This document shows positions 30,811 through 43,231 of a stretch of DNA of 64,000 nucleotides, piece after piece; positions within the stretch are counted from its first letter, which is position 1; each line of letters starts with the position of its first letter. The translations under genes were made by a program, and so were the position numbers. The notes below the pieces were generated by a model. That model saw only the letters and a list, made by a program, of their open reading frames with translations, had not been told where the DNA came from and made no database searches. The DNA lies in the NCBI RefSeq assembly GCF_014633365.1, contig NC_068350.1:9091922-9155921 (forward strand). Reading direction: 5' to 3'. Origin of the DNA: Diospyros lotus (lineage: Eukaryota > Streptophyta > Magnoliopsida > Ericales > Ebenaceae).

Positions 30811-33800
30811 TTATGTCAGATCTCTGAAGAGATTCGCCTGCCGGCCGACCTTTACGGGTAACCCAAAATTCTGATAAGCTCTGATCTCGCCGCCAAGCCC
30901 CGCCGTCACAATCACCAGCCCCCACGCCGTCGCCTGGACAGCCTGCCCGCTATTGCCGTCGGCCGAGGACCAAGACTGAGACGGCGAATTCGGAGAAGCC
31001 GATATGGAAGGCGAGTCGCCGTATCTGATCGACGACGACGAGAGCGAATCTCCGTTTCCGTTTCCGATAGCGGAATCGGCGCGGGAAACTTGAGCAGGGT
31101 CATCCTCGGGGCAGGTCGGAGCTCTATCGGAGACGCTTTTCGCCTTGGGGAGAGGCGGGAGAGTCTTCTTGTCGTCTCGGGTGGGAGAGCCGACGGCGGA
31201 GGAGGATGGCGGAGGGGGAGGAGTGGAGCGCTTAGACTGGCGCTTGGACTGGCTGATTCCGACGACCGGCGGGGCGCTCTTGATGCTGCCGGGCCAGGGC
31301 AATGCCACCGAGACCTCTCGGCAGGGGAAGTGCTCGTGGGCTTGGGTGTTGACCGTGCCGCCTTTCGCTTTTCCTCGTTCTTCGCGCCTCCAAATGTAAA
31401 CCTGGGAATCCTCGCTCGCCGACACCACGTATCTCCCGTCGGCGCTAAACGACGCCGAAATCTGGCTGCTGGTGTTTCTGAAACCTGCTTTGCCATGAAT
31501 ATTAAAATGAAGAAGAATTAAGTATATTTTTAACAAAGCAGGGACGAATTCATTTGTCAGAGTCTGCAAACTGACGCGTCTTTGTTTCTTTCTTATTCTT
31601 TTAGAATCCAAGTAGAAATGTTTCCATCACTATATTAACATTGTTTAAGAATATTATGGTAGTTAACAGTATCGGTATCAGTCACATTTGTATTCATATT
31701 CTCTAATATCAACAATTTCTTATTAAAAAAAATATATATCATTTAACTAATTCGACCGACACTAACATTTATCATTATCCTATAAGTAAATATCACGAGA
31801 ATAATATTACAACAAAATCTTAAAAAGCGTATATTTCAATGAAATTTTCATGATTTGAACAAAGACAATTTTGAAGGGGTCTTAGAAAAAGGAAACTACC
31901 ACAACTTTAAATAATATATAAAATTTACCCTTTCTGTAGGTTCTAAATTATTATATGTGCGTAGATAAAATACTAAGTACCTTTGAATTTGTGGATGATA
32001 TCTGACCCATCAAGGATCCGGATCCGAGAGTCAGCGGAAGTAACGAGCACTTCAGAAGCGTTATCCGGACCGAACTGTTTGGGGATACTAAAGAAATGTT
32101 AGTCTTCCTATGAACTGGTCTTGAATATTAAAATTAAAAAAAAAAGAAAAAGAAAAAAGAGGGAGAGAAGATTACCTGAAAACCAGTGATTTTTTTAACG
32201 TTAGACTTCTTCTTCTGTTGAATGTCAATTTGATTCTTTTGTTCTAAGCTGCAATCTATTTCACCCAGTAAATAATGCCTAGGTCAATTGCATTTCTCTT
32301 CAGGGAAAATAACAAAAATGTAATAACAAAATCTTTTCTGGGGAAGGAAGTAGTATTTATATAAAAGGGCATTTCAAATGAATAAAATTGTGAGGAGTGG
32401 AGGAGCGTTAACTTTATTTATACACAACAGATATTATTTGAACTTATTGTATTCATATTTTTTTGTTCAGAAATGAGCAAATATTATCTCGTTACTATAG
32501 AGGCTTGCACTCAAGCTTATAGTTTTAATATCTTAGAATGAAAATAAAATCATTAAATTAAGTTATCAATTATGAAAATTGTATTAATACTTCATTGACA
32601 TAAAAGTTTTGGGTTAATACTGAATTCCATGTTTATGGTAGAAGGAAAAGAGAGATAGATCAAATGTAGCAACTCATACCAGCTGTGCTGTACAAGCGGC
32701 AACTCCCTTTATGTGAGCCAATCATAGCACCCTTCATGGATGAAGAGCAAGCACAAGGCGTTGGTGAGTATATCAGTAAAATCATATGCATCCAGCAAAT
32801 TAAAGGACATATGATTGTGTGTTTTTATTTATAAATCGAATATGATTACGTGGTTTGGTTGAGGGAAAATTATTATTTTAATGTCAATAACAATTGTAAG
32901 ATTATGTTTCTTATATAATTGTGATAATATTTAAGAAAAAAAATTGTTGCGCATGTCAACATAATTAATGACATTATCAAGTCATGTTAGCAATTAACGC
33001 AATATTATCATTGAATCATTAATTGAAAGTTAAGCCTCAAGTAAAGACTAGTCAAAGGAGAGAGGACACTGCGGTCAAAAATTATCTAAAAGAATTTAGA
33101 ATAAGTGAGGAAGATAAGAAAAGATAACTACGATGAATATAATTCAAAACACACTCTAATTTTGATAAATCATGCAGAGAACCATCCAAGATGAATAGGA
33201 AACTCAATTACAATCTCAATTAAAGTGGATTCTAAAAGTTAATCAAGATAAATTTTTATACAAGACAATTCCTAATGGTCAGGGAGCTAGCAAATTCATA
33301 ATTAGACAAGGAAAGCTAAGGGAGTAGCACGTGTCTCTGATCCCTATTAATGCTGTATGTTCTCTTGTCTCGAGACATAAATTAAGTGATCATATGAGTA
33401 ATTTATCAATATCAATTCAGTAAGTTACGAGTTCGATATTCGTCTTATGTGCAAGGGTCAAAAACTCAACTTACAATTTATTTTTCTTAACGTAATTGAA
33501 AATACAAGTATCAAAAGCTAATAAACACAATTATCTTAAAATAACAATTATAAGTTTTTGCAAGTGTAATCCACCATAACCTAAAATTTCACTTAAGTAG
33601 CATGTGTCTCTGATCCCTACTAATGCTGTATGTTCCCTTGTCTCAAGACATAAATCAAGTGATCATGTGAGTAATTTATCAGTATCAATTCAGTAAGTTA
33701 CGAGTTCGATATTCGTCTTGTGTGTAAGGGTCAAAAACTCAACTTATAATTTATCTTTCTTAACGTAATTGAAAATACAAGTATCAAAGACTAATAAACA

Positions 33801-36800
33801 CGATTATCCTAAAATAACAATTATAAGTTTTTGCAAGTATAATCCACCGTAACCTAAAATTTCACTTGCCAAAGGGGAGCCAACTTATAACAAGGAGAGC
33901 AGGTGGGACAAATCATCATCCTCACGCAAAAGGTTCAAAAACACCCTAAGTGGGGGATCAGAGGTACAATCACCTACATTCTTATTATCGCTTTCAAGCA
34001 TATATTCAACCTTCCTGTAACTTAAGCATAAAAGTGACAATCCCAATAATCTTCACTATTTTTGTCCAACACATACACTCAAGTCCACATCATGCGTAAG
34101 TCTTATAAATTTAACTAATGACCGAATCTTAGCATCATTAGATTGAAATTGTTGGCTAATTAAGTACTGATAAATTTAAAATATAGTTAAGAAGAGAATT
34201 TGAAGTGTAACTATAAAAAAAAGATAGAATTATAAATATAATTATTCATTATAAATTAACAATAAAAATAGAAGGCGATACCTGCTTAAGATAAGATATA
34301 TAAAATACAATTAAGATACCTTATAAAAAAATATAAGACTAATAGACACATATAACATGTAATGATATGAGTTTGTAGCAAAGAGTATGCAAAAAAACCC
34401 AAAAAAGTGCATAACTTATAAACATGGCCAGCGAAACCTTTATGGTCATTCCTGTATTAATCAAACACATTTTTATTGTATTTCTATTCCCTCCACTCGT
34501 TCCAACATATCGTCATGGAAAAAAATTGTCAGAATTTATAGACTCAACAAAAATGATTAAGAGAATTAAAATTTTACAGTGGACTGACTTGCCTTACCTC
34601 TCTACCTAATAAAAGTAAAGCTCGTAGTGATGTTATCACAGGAAGAGCAATTTTACAAAGAGTGAGAGTAAGAACAGTACCTGGCCATCTGGGGTATAAC
34701 AAGCAGCAGTAACCATCTCATGAAGGTCAGTGTAGTCCACGAGCTGCCGATCTGGTACGCTCCATATTCGAACCTTGGAATCAAGCGAGCCACTGATGAA
34801 ATAGTTATCATCTGCTGGATTGAACTGTATACAAGTTACTGTGAAAAAAGCATACATATCAGAGATTAATCACATTAATTTGCTTAGATTAACGAGAATT
34901 CTTAGTTCCCCGCAATTATATGGTGTACCATAATCATTGTGTGCAAACAGCTTCAGACAGCTCTTGGTTTCCATATCCCATAGCCTCACTGTCTTGTCCA
35001 TTGAAGCTGATAGCAGTAGCTGCAAACCAATAAAACCTTTTATATGATTGCATCTCAAGAATTAATGAGAAGATTGGTGTTTGGGGTTCACAGTAATGTC
35101 AATTTCTTGGAAGTTCAATCCAGAAGAAGATTTTCAGGGTTTTTTCTGACCTGTGATTTTGACCAGGAGAGGTCCAAAACATCATCCAGGTGACCGTTGA
35201 AAGAGCACACTGGTTTTTCCGACAGCGAGAACACAGTTTCCGGCACCTGAACATAGTCAGGAATTTGATTCCCCTTCTTTTTCTTCGATGATTTACCCAT
35301 TTTCTTCTTCTCCGACGGCATTGACGAAAGCTCTGGAATCGGAGGCCTGTCCTTCCTCTTCTCCGACGGCATTGGCGAAACATCTCCGACAGGGGGCGAC
35401 AAATTTCCGGCCGAGGGATGAACCGGAGTTGAAGCGCCGGAATTCAAGTCCTCCGGCGACCTCGATGACATAACATCGCACTCCTGCACTTCCCAGACAT
35501 GAATCACGCGATCTTCTCCGGCGCTGGCCAAGAACCGGGCGTCCGGACTGAATCGGATCGTCCAGATTGAGCCCTCGTGGGCCTGGATTTCTTGACACAA
35601 ATGCAGAGCCGTGAATTCCTTCATCGATTTTCCCTGCTGCCGAACCTTAATCCATTTCGAAGCCGGGCTCTTGTTCGCCTTCGGATCTTCGGCCGGCGGA
35701 ATCTCTCTTTCCTTATCCGCAATCAATCCGCTCATGGAATTGGCCACGCCTTTGATGTTCTTCAACAGGGCGGATCCTCTCCTCTTGCTGTATCTGAAAC
35801 TCTTACTGAGATATGAATTCGCGTTAACTTTCCTTCCGTCCTCGAGGCTTCTCGAAATATTCGCTCGTTGCATCAGCTCCTTGACGACCGGCGAATAACC
35901 GACTGATTTCTCGAACTCCTCCATGGTGAGCTGCTTACCGGTCTGGACGTCGCTCAGCCGGTTCCACATTCCTTCGTTGTTGTACTCTTTGACGATGAAT
36001 TCCTTGCCGGAGTCCAAATCTTTGATCAGAAAGAAGGCGGCGAACTGACCGGTCGAGAATGCTGATGGCAGCGTGTCGACATTAGACATTGAAGATCCGT
36101 CTCTGTGACGTTTCGGCGTTGCTCTGACTGTATTGGCGTAATGACTAATTCCGGCTTGTGTTGATGAAAGCATTGATGAGGTTCTCGTTAAGCGCTGCTT
36201 CGATACGTTGCCAATGAGCTCTTCTTTCCGCTTCCTGGTGTTTGCGGAGACTGATTCGAGGTCACCGTCGGATCTCGATCGGACGAGCAGCAGCTCGGAC
36301 TCCGGCTCCGGCGCTGGCTCGGGCTGCGGCTGCGGCTCCGGCTCCGGCTTAGGCTCTTCGGACGACGAGGATTCAGCGGCTGTCGCGGAGGGGTTCGGAG
36401 TTTCATTACGCCGATCGTCGGTGAATTTCTTGGAAATTGCCGTCGGAATGAAATTGGCACTGGCGCTGAGAAGGTTCCTGTTGCTCGTCAGCCCCATCCC
36501 CTGGAGCAGCTTCCGCCGCCGATCCTTGATCGATCCCGGCTCCGCCATCCACATGTCGTAGTCGCCGAATATGGAGGATGCCGGCGGCCTGAACTGGAAA
36601 TCTTTCGCCGGCACCGGCACCGCCACTGGCGCCGCCTGTAGATGATAATCCAAATCAATTAACATTATTTCTCGTTTAAATTGTTAATATTCAGTAGAAT
36701 TGTCTCAGTTTTTCTGGTACAGTTACTGTAATAAGAATTTGGAGAATGCTTGATGTACAAGTAGCATGCTCTTTCTTTTTATCGTATATTTTGTTCCTAC

Positions 36801-37046
36801 CGACATCGTCGAAGCGAAAGACATCCGACTATCGTCGAACTCGTCGTCGTCTGAGCCGGAAGAGGCCAAATCCTGAGGAACGGCGGTGGACATTCTTTCG
36901 TAGGTTTCAAAGAAGCGGTCATCATCGTCGTCGTCGGCGAGGCCTTCCCAGTTCATGGTCATGGTCTTCCTGCGCTCCATCGTGGGGCCTTTTCTCTGAT
37001 CCTCGTCGACGGAGGAGGGAGTAGCCTTTTGCTGGGATTGGTCCAT
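30811..37046 (-). CDS. WDR44-like WD40-repeat protein
   Basis: Eight minus-strand exons: 36801-37046, 35151-36635, 34929-35019, 34681-34838, 32680-32731, 32176-32255, 31981-32074, 30811-31484. All have GT-AG borders and phases that join to 959 aa. It belongs to the plant transducin/WD40 family with human WDR44-like architecture (At5g54200 and At3g15470 type): an acidic N-terminus with MNWEGLADDDDDDRFFE, a low-complexity Pro/Glu stretch (about 178-194), a conserved basic block before the repeats (SKWIKVRQQGK), and WD repeats from about residue 430 (HEGSIWTIRFSPDARFLASAGEDRVIHVWEV) into the last exon (YVVSASEDSQVYIW). A long Ser/Pro-rich insertion with KKKK follows the first repeat. WD40 propellers are protein scaffolds; the exact partner is unknown. 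The weakest border is the exon 5 acceptor (ATGAAG at 32732). Confidence 0.92.
32732..34680 (-). other. Large intron 4 of the WDR44-like gene
   Basis: At 1949 bp it is by far the longest intron in this gene (others 90-496 bp). It contains the 273-bp tandem duplication described separately and no ORF of note. Confidence 0.8.
33325..33868. repeat. 273-bp tandem duplication in an intron
   Basis: Two head-to-tail copies begin TAGCACGTGTCTCTGATCC (33325) and TAGCATGTGTCTCTGATCC (33598) and end near CTAAAATTTCACTT. They differ at scattered sites. Each copy contains a B-box-like GAGTTCGATATTCGTC. Confidence 0.9.
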
Positions 37047-37260
37047 CGCTGAACATCGGTGAACAGAGAGATCTCTCTCAGTAGATTGTAGATCAAATCG
37101 GAACCGAATTTTGAAATGGAAACGGAGAGAGAGGGAGAGAGAGAGAGAGAGATGATGGATGGGGGAAAGAGAGAGAGGGCGGAATGTAAGAGAGAAAAAC
37201 GAGGGAGATGGCCGTTACGGGTTTGCTTTGTTTGGGCGACAAATGAAACGGTCAATTACT
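37047..37260 (-). promoter_or_regulatory. GA-rich 5' region of the WDR44-like gene
   Basis: A purine-rich stretch with GAGAGAGA runs (about 37122-37152, further short ones to 37170) lies 75-125 bp upstream of the start codon. It is probably 5' UTR or core promoter. Confidence 0.45.
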
Positions 37261-38528
37261 TCCCCTCACGTCCCTACACGTTCCCAGATCTTAAGTTTCA
37301 ATTTCAATTAAATAAAATAAAAACACTCAGTCACGTCTTTGTATAATAAAAAATAATTCCACATTCCTTCCTTATCTTAAGAAATCTGTTGCGTCCGTTG
37401 AAAAAAACAAAAAAACTCCACTATGACTCAAAAATAAAATATGTAAAATTTTACGTGATTAAATTCTTATAGTATTATTTATTTTATATAGAGGTGTGAA
37501 TTGAATATTCTGTTTTATGTGCGTATAGATTGTGATCGTATCTCGATTTACCTAAGAAACAAATTGGGAGAAGTTCGCCAGTACTCAAGACTAGTCGGGC
37601 AAATCTCGAAATTAGGGTTATTAAAAAAAATAAAAAAATAATAATAATAATAAATAATCACTAAAATAAGAAAAAGCAAACAAACGAAGAGGATAAAGCA
37701 AACAACCATACAAAGAACCTAAATTGTTATTAATCATGATTTTTACAATATATTTATTTTTTTATATTAACAATTTTAACAATAATAAATAGAAAAGTGT
37801 AATTATAATAATAAAATCACGATAGATCATTGTCATTTTTCTAAATATGAAGAATATCTTTATTTTTTTACTAAACTATATTATATTATTTTATTTTATT
37901 TAGTAATTAGTCATTTTAAATTACTAATTACTATATTTTATTGTAATTTATGTCTAGCCTCACTTTTTGAATTTGAAATGTTTTAATAATTATATTTAGA
38001 CCCTACAAATTTTTTTACTCCTTTTTTGTACATGCACATGACAATGAAATTTCTATAAAAATCATAAATTGAATTACCAGCATAAATTGTACCGGACGTA
38101 TGAGATATTGCCCAATTTAGATGTTAAATAAAATAGGTACTTTTTATATCAAAGCCAATACTTAAATATCAAGCAAAATAGATATTCATATATGAAGAAG
38201 CTTAAAACAACTCTTAACTATACGAATTTGGGGTTCGTGATCCTTATTTTGATTAGCATCTCAAATAATTGGCACGTGATAAAATTTCATTAATTTTCAT
38301 TGCACAATCAGTATATAGGTTTTTTTTATTTGTCACCTCGCTCATCACCAATTCTGTCGGGTACTTGATAAAAAATTTTAAATGTGATCGCATTATAAAA
38401 AATTTCAAACATTAGTGAATAAATTATAAAATATTAAAATTTAATGACCAAAATAGAAAATACATCAAAATTTTGTGATGTTTATTGTGATTTAAGGCCC
38501 CACAAGTTCCCAACCTCTAAAATTAATT
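37261..38528. other. AT-rich intergenic DNA
   Basis: No gene. Contains one copy of a dispersed repeat (38003-38263) and, at about 38370-38500, a piece resembling one arm of the foldback element at 19992-20937. Confidence 0.55.
38003..38263 (+). repeat. Dispersed repeat, copy 1
   Basis: Shares long blocks with 53643-53932, including TTTTTGTACATGCAC, CATAAATTGAATTAC, TTAAATAAAATAGGTACTT and GAAGCTTAAAACAACTCTTA in the same order and orientation. Confidence 0.8.
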
Positions 38529-38531
38529 TTA

Positions 38532-39311
38532 GGGGATGTTTGGTATAGGAGAAATTTTAAAATTGCTAGAAATGTTAGGTTATGAATCTATATTCCCATG
38601 TTTTGTATAATTTTTTTTATAAAAAGAATTCTGAGAAATAAGATTCTCGAAAATGATTTTTAAACAACTTTTCCACAAAAAGATTTTCATGGGGAATTAG
38701 GAATCCAAGTTTCCCATAGACTTAGAAATATTTTTAATAAAGTAAAAAACTAAAACACCCTTTATCCTTTTATAACCTCATACAAACATATTATATATAT
38801 TTATATTAAATATATTATATATATATGTATATATATTTATATATTATATATTAAATATAAAAATATATATTATAATATATTTATATTATTTATTATAAAA
38901 TATTATATATATTAAAGTAGATATTCATACAAATATATATTATGTATATATATTATATATATATACACATGCATATATATACATAATGCGTAAAAAAATT
39001 ATATTTGTTTGACTTTTTAAAGATGTCGTGGGTCTTAATATTTTATATAGTAAAAGAAATTTATTATTCTTAAATAAAAAATATTAAATAAGGGTAATTT
39101 TGAAAAAAACCATAAATTCTCAAAAATGTTACATTTAAACCAAATATAGAAATATAAGATTCTCAGAAAAAAATACTCAACATTCCCGAGAATGTTTAAA
39201 CCTAATCAAACATAGAATTGCATAAATCCTGGAAATCAAAGATTTCCAAGAGCATTCCCAAAAATTATGAATCCTAGAAATTTAAAAACTTCTCTCGTAC
39301 CAAACTATCCC
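38532..39311. mobile_element. Tourist/PIF-Harbinger-like MITE
   Basis: The ends GGGGATGTTTGGTA and (inverted) GGGATAGTTTGGTA are flanked by TTA on each side (38529-38531, 39312-39314). The 780-bp interior is AT-rich, with long TA runs at 38780-38990, and has no transposase. Confidence 0.75.
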
Positions 39312-39384
39312 TTAAAGTATTTCCTTGCACCTTAATAGTTTGGAAAATTGCACCTAATCCCAAAAACTTTTGACAATTATATTA

Positions 39385-40794
39385 GGGAAATTCTATTCAC
39401 AGTTATGATTTTTGCTCTTCACAGCCACTTTTCAATATACCTAAAAAAGTCTTGAATAAAAATTCAATTTTACCCTTCATTTTATTTAATGCTCAACTAC
39501 CCAAATTACACAATTACCTACTATAGCATTTTTTTCTCAATAGCCAAACTCTATAATTTATTTATTATTATTTTATGCTCGCCATTGCAAAGTTATTTTC
39601 TCCTCGTCATAACAAAGAGGTTACTCATTTATATTGTTTCACGTCCACCATTACTCAATTAGTTTTGCTCAATAGTTAGCCATAGATTACTATAGTTAAA
39701 TGTTGACGATGATATGGGCAGAGTTTGACAAGGAAGATAACTATTCAAAAAAAACACCACAAATCATTCTACGGATAAGTAAATGAGTTTTGAGAATTAT
39801 AATAATATATGTATGTATGTATTACTGTATGTTGTAAAAGGTCAAGAAGTTGGATTTGAAAAACTCCAGGATTCCCGAACCCTAGGATTCAGGGAAGTTG
39901 GGCTTCCCCAAATCCTAGGGTTCGGGAAAAATTAGGGAAAGTCTTTCCCAAACCCTAGGATTCGTGGAATTTGGACTTCTCCGAACCCTAGGGTTTCGGG
40001 AAGCCCAGGGAAGTGTCAAGTTTATAAATATTTTTTATTTTAATTTGTGAATAATTGGATAAAAAATAAAATATAAAAAAAAAATAAAGATGTAAAATCA
40101 TCACTATAAGAAAAATTAAAATATAAAAAAAATCATTATTATCAATTTTCCCATATATTAAATAAAATTTATGAAAAAATTACATAAAATATAAAATATA
40201 AAAAAAGAATAAAGATGTGTTCCCGAACCTGTGAGTTCGGGGAACTATGGATTTCTCGAATCCACGAGTTCGGGAAATCCATACTTAGATTAAAAAAAAT
40301 CAAGTATAAAAAAATATGTATTTGTTTTTTTAATTAAATTATTCAAGTGCAATACTTAGATAAAAAAAATTAAGTATAAAAAAACATGTTAATCAACACT
40401 ATTTAATTAAAAATTAGGTTTATCGAATACCTGCATAAAAAATTAAAGATATAAGATTCGAGGAACTATGGATTTTTTGACTATCGTACTAAAACTTTCG
40501 AACTTAAAACAGTTGCAAAATCGAAAATCCAAATTCATTACCTGAAAGTTTCAGTGAGACAAAGTAATTCTGACGACAAACAAACAACAGGCGATGGAGC
40601 AGAGAAGGTGATGACGAGTAGAGAAGGCGATCTATGGGTTGTGGCTGTGCGCGAGATATGAGATATGTGGGAGAGGGTAATTTTGAAATATAAGTAGTTG
40701 CAAAAAGTAATAAAAATAATTGCTAAGAGTAATTATAATTTTTTTTTACTTATGACTATGAAGAGCAAAAACTGGGTTACAAATAGAATTTTTC
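39385..40794. mobile_element. Mutator-like non-autonomous element B
   Basis: The ends GGGAAATTCTATTCACAG and (inverted) GAAAAATTCTATTTGTAA, with a shared inner TTTTTGCTCTTCA, are flanked by a perfect 9-bp duplication ATTATATTA (39376-39384 and 40795-40803), diagnostic of Mutator-type transposition. No transposase. At 39865-40015 is a block of repeated CCGAACCCTAGGATTCGGG-like palindromic units. Confidence 0.82.
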
Positions 40795-40803
40795 ATTATA
40801 TTA

Positions 40804-42596
40804 TTACCCCAGTTTTTGCAATTACCTTAACACCCTCCATGTAGGAATCCAAATTATCAAAACACTCTTCATCTCTTATTTTTCAAAATTTTTTTAAAAA
40901 CCCTAGGCATTACAATTTACATATTCTATATTGAGATTTTATTTTGGTCTAATAATTTTTCTTAAAATATCATTAATTCAAGAGAGACCTCGAAGAAAAT
41001 AAGCATGTGTTTGACAAAAATTTACTATTAAAATGAAATGAAATGAATTATAATAGATGAAAATATTCTCTTTTTAATAAATAAGTATCTTTTCTATTCA
41101 ATCTCCTTCAAAATAGATAGAAGCAAAATTGCTTATTCCGAAAAAAATTCATTTTCATTCCATTACTAAAAGGCCTCTCAAAACAAAGAGGGTACATTTT
41201 TATCTTTTATTATTTCGTATAAATTCACTATTTTCGGCGACTCCAACATTGGCGAGCATGCATGTATAATCTTCAAAATTTGAGATTTTTTAATAATTAC
41301 ATTTTCACTTCAAAGTTTTTCAAAATTTCTTTTTTAGCACATAACATAATCTAGATCAATCTATAATGAAGTATAAATTTCAAATGAATAGTATTTGTGC
41401 ATACACTCAAGTTAAATTAAAATAATAATAAAATAAGAATACATATCTAAATAATCGAATATAAATATAAAACTCTAAAAAATAAATTTGTTATCTTTAC
41501 GATTCACTCATCACCTTCTTTTGTAGATCATCTATCATATTTACATGTATATGTATATATAAACTTACATTTTATATAAGAAAATATATTTGAGGTTAAG
41601 GTATATGTTTCAAAAGCATTTTTACATAAGATACTTGGAGGAATAACTAATTTTAACAAAATGATAGTATCAAAATATCACAAATTACACATGTGCATGA
41701 ATTTTTCGAAAATAACAACCGACACATGCAAGACCATTTTCCGCACTTTAGCATTATGTATTTTCATGTCAATTATGCAAATAAAAAGCTCACAGCTTGT
41801 ATCTTGATTACATTTGAAAAAAAAAAAAAAAAACTTTTATATTAGTACCAACTTCTAACTTTTTGTTAGCGACCTTAATGTGTTTAAAAATACTTGTTTG
41901 AGTTTCGAATGTTTTTCGAAGACTTGGTATTCTCTTAAATATCTTTCTTTATTTTTCTAAATTTTTTTAATTTTCTTTCTATTTTTTTCTTTTAATTGGC
42001 ATATGTATTGCACGAGTCCTACCTCACGCACTCCTTGTCCCAAGCCCGTTGCTACACTCATTAACCATTGCTTTCCATCATCTTCTCTAGTAGTTCTCAT
42101 CGTTAATGAGTATTGCAACTTATTGGTTTCTTTGTTTTTTTTTTTCTTTTTTTCTTTTTATTTTCTTTCCCCTTACCTTTCAGCAGGAAAAGATGTTCTA
42201 GTTGCAAGTTCTCCCTTGTGGATTGGTTTTTCCAAATGAAAACTTGATTTTTTGGCAAGCCTTGAAAACCCCTTAAAACACACTATTTTCTCTCTATTTT
42301 TCTCTAATTTCTTCTTTTAGATCTTTTTTACCAAAACTCTTTATAAAAACTCTTTGAAATTGACTGAAATATGATTGATTTTGCTCTTTATTTTGAATCA
42401 AAACCCTATCTTTTTATGGCCAATTTCCAATGCCCAGACCACCTATATAATCAAATCTCAACTGTTCATCCTTAGGCCGTTCTCGGGATTCATCATCTAG
42501 CAAGTTGCTTAGCATGTTGAACAACAAAATGTATAATTTTGAGAAATTACACTTTTACCTCCTAAGTTTGGTTAATTCTAGTCTAGTCCCTTATTT
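40804..42596. other. AT-rich intergenic DNA
   Basis: No gene or bounded element identified. Long A-run at about 41818-41833; short ORFs look like chance. Confidence 0.6.
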
Positions 42597-43231
42597 TTGG
42601 CTATAATATCCCAAAATTTGAAAATAAATAATAATTATTCAAATCGGTGTTTGAAGATATTATTGAATATTTGAGAATTTAAGAGGAAGTATTTAATTAT
42701 GTGCTTCGAGGAAAATAAGGAATTAAGGTAATTAATTAAATTATTTGGGAATGGTTAATCATTATTAATTATCATATTTGTGGTAATTATTGAATATTTG
42801 TGGGTTAAAAGGAAATATTAATTTATTTGGGTACTTGAAGATTTAAGAAAAATGTTTATTTATGTTATTTTGAGAAAATAATTACTTAATTGGGGAGTAT
42901 TTAGGAAAAAATTAAAATAAAATTATTTATGTGAATTTCTGGAATGTTTGGAGTACAAGTGTAATAAGGGAAAATGGAGTTTAGGGTGTATGTGGAAGTT
43001 TTTGGAAGTTGTGGGTTTAAGTGTAAATTCGGGAAATGGCTAAGAGTCATTTTAAATTTAATTATGTGTGTATATAATATCAAAGGTGAGGGCTGGTGAT
43101 GGCGCGCATATTTTATATTATTTATCCATCTTATTCCATCTTCATTGTACTCTATTTAAGTTATTTCATTTGTCTTGTGTTTATTTTATTTTATTGGGCT
43201 TCACACTATTTTTATTCTTATTTGGCAGATT

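Noticed and set aside
30912..31521. Long ORFs in other frames over the last WDR44-like exon
   Set aside because: Arg/Pro-rich shadows of a GC-rich real exon. The WD40 frame is supported by splice sites and homology.
36188..36561. Gly/Ser-rich and Arg-rich ORFs over WDR44-like exon 2
   Set aside because: Shadows of the Pro-Glu repeat coding sequence.
39865..40015. CRISPR-like array of palindromic repeats
   Set aside because: Plant nuclear context, irregular units without unique spacers, inside a transposon.
42003..42239. 78-aa plus-strand ORF with a hydrophobic Phe-rich stretch
   Set aside because: The Phe run comes from a T-rich tract; no splice context or homology.
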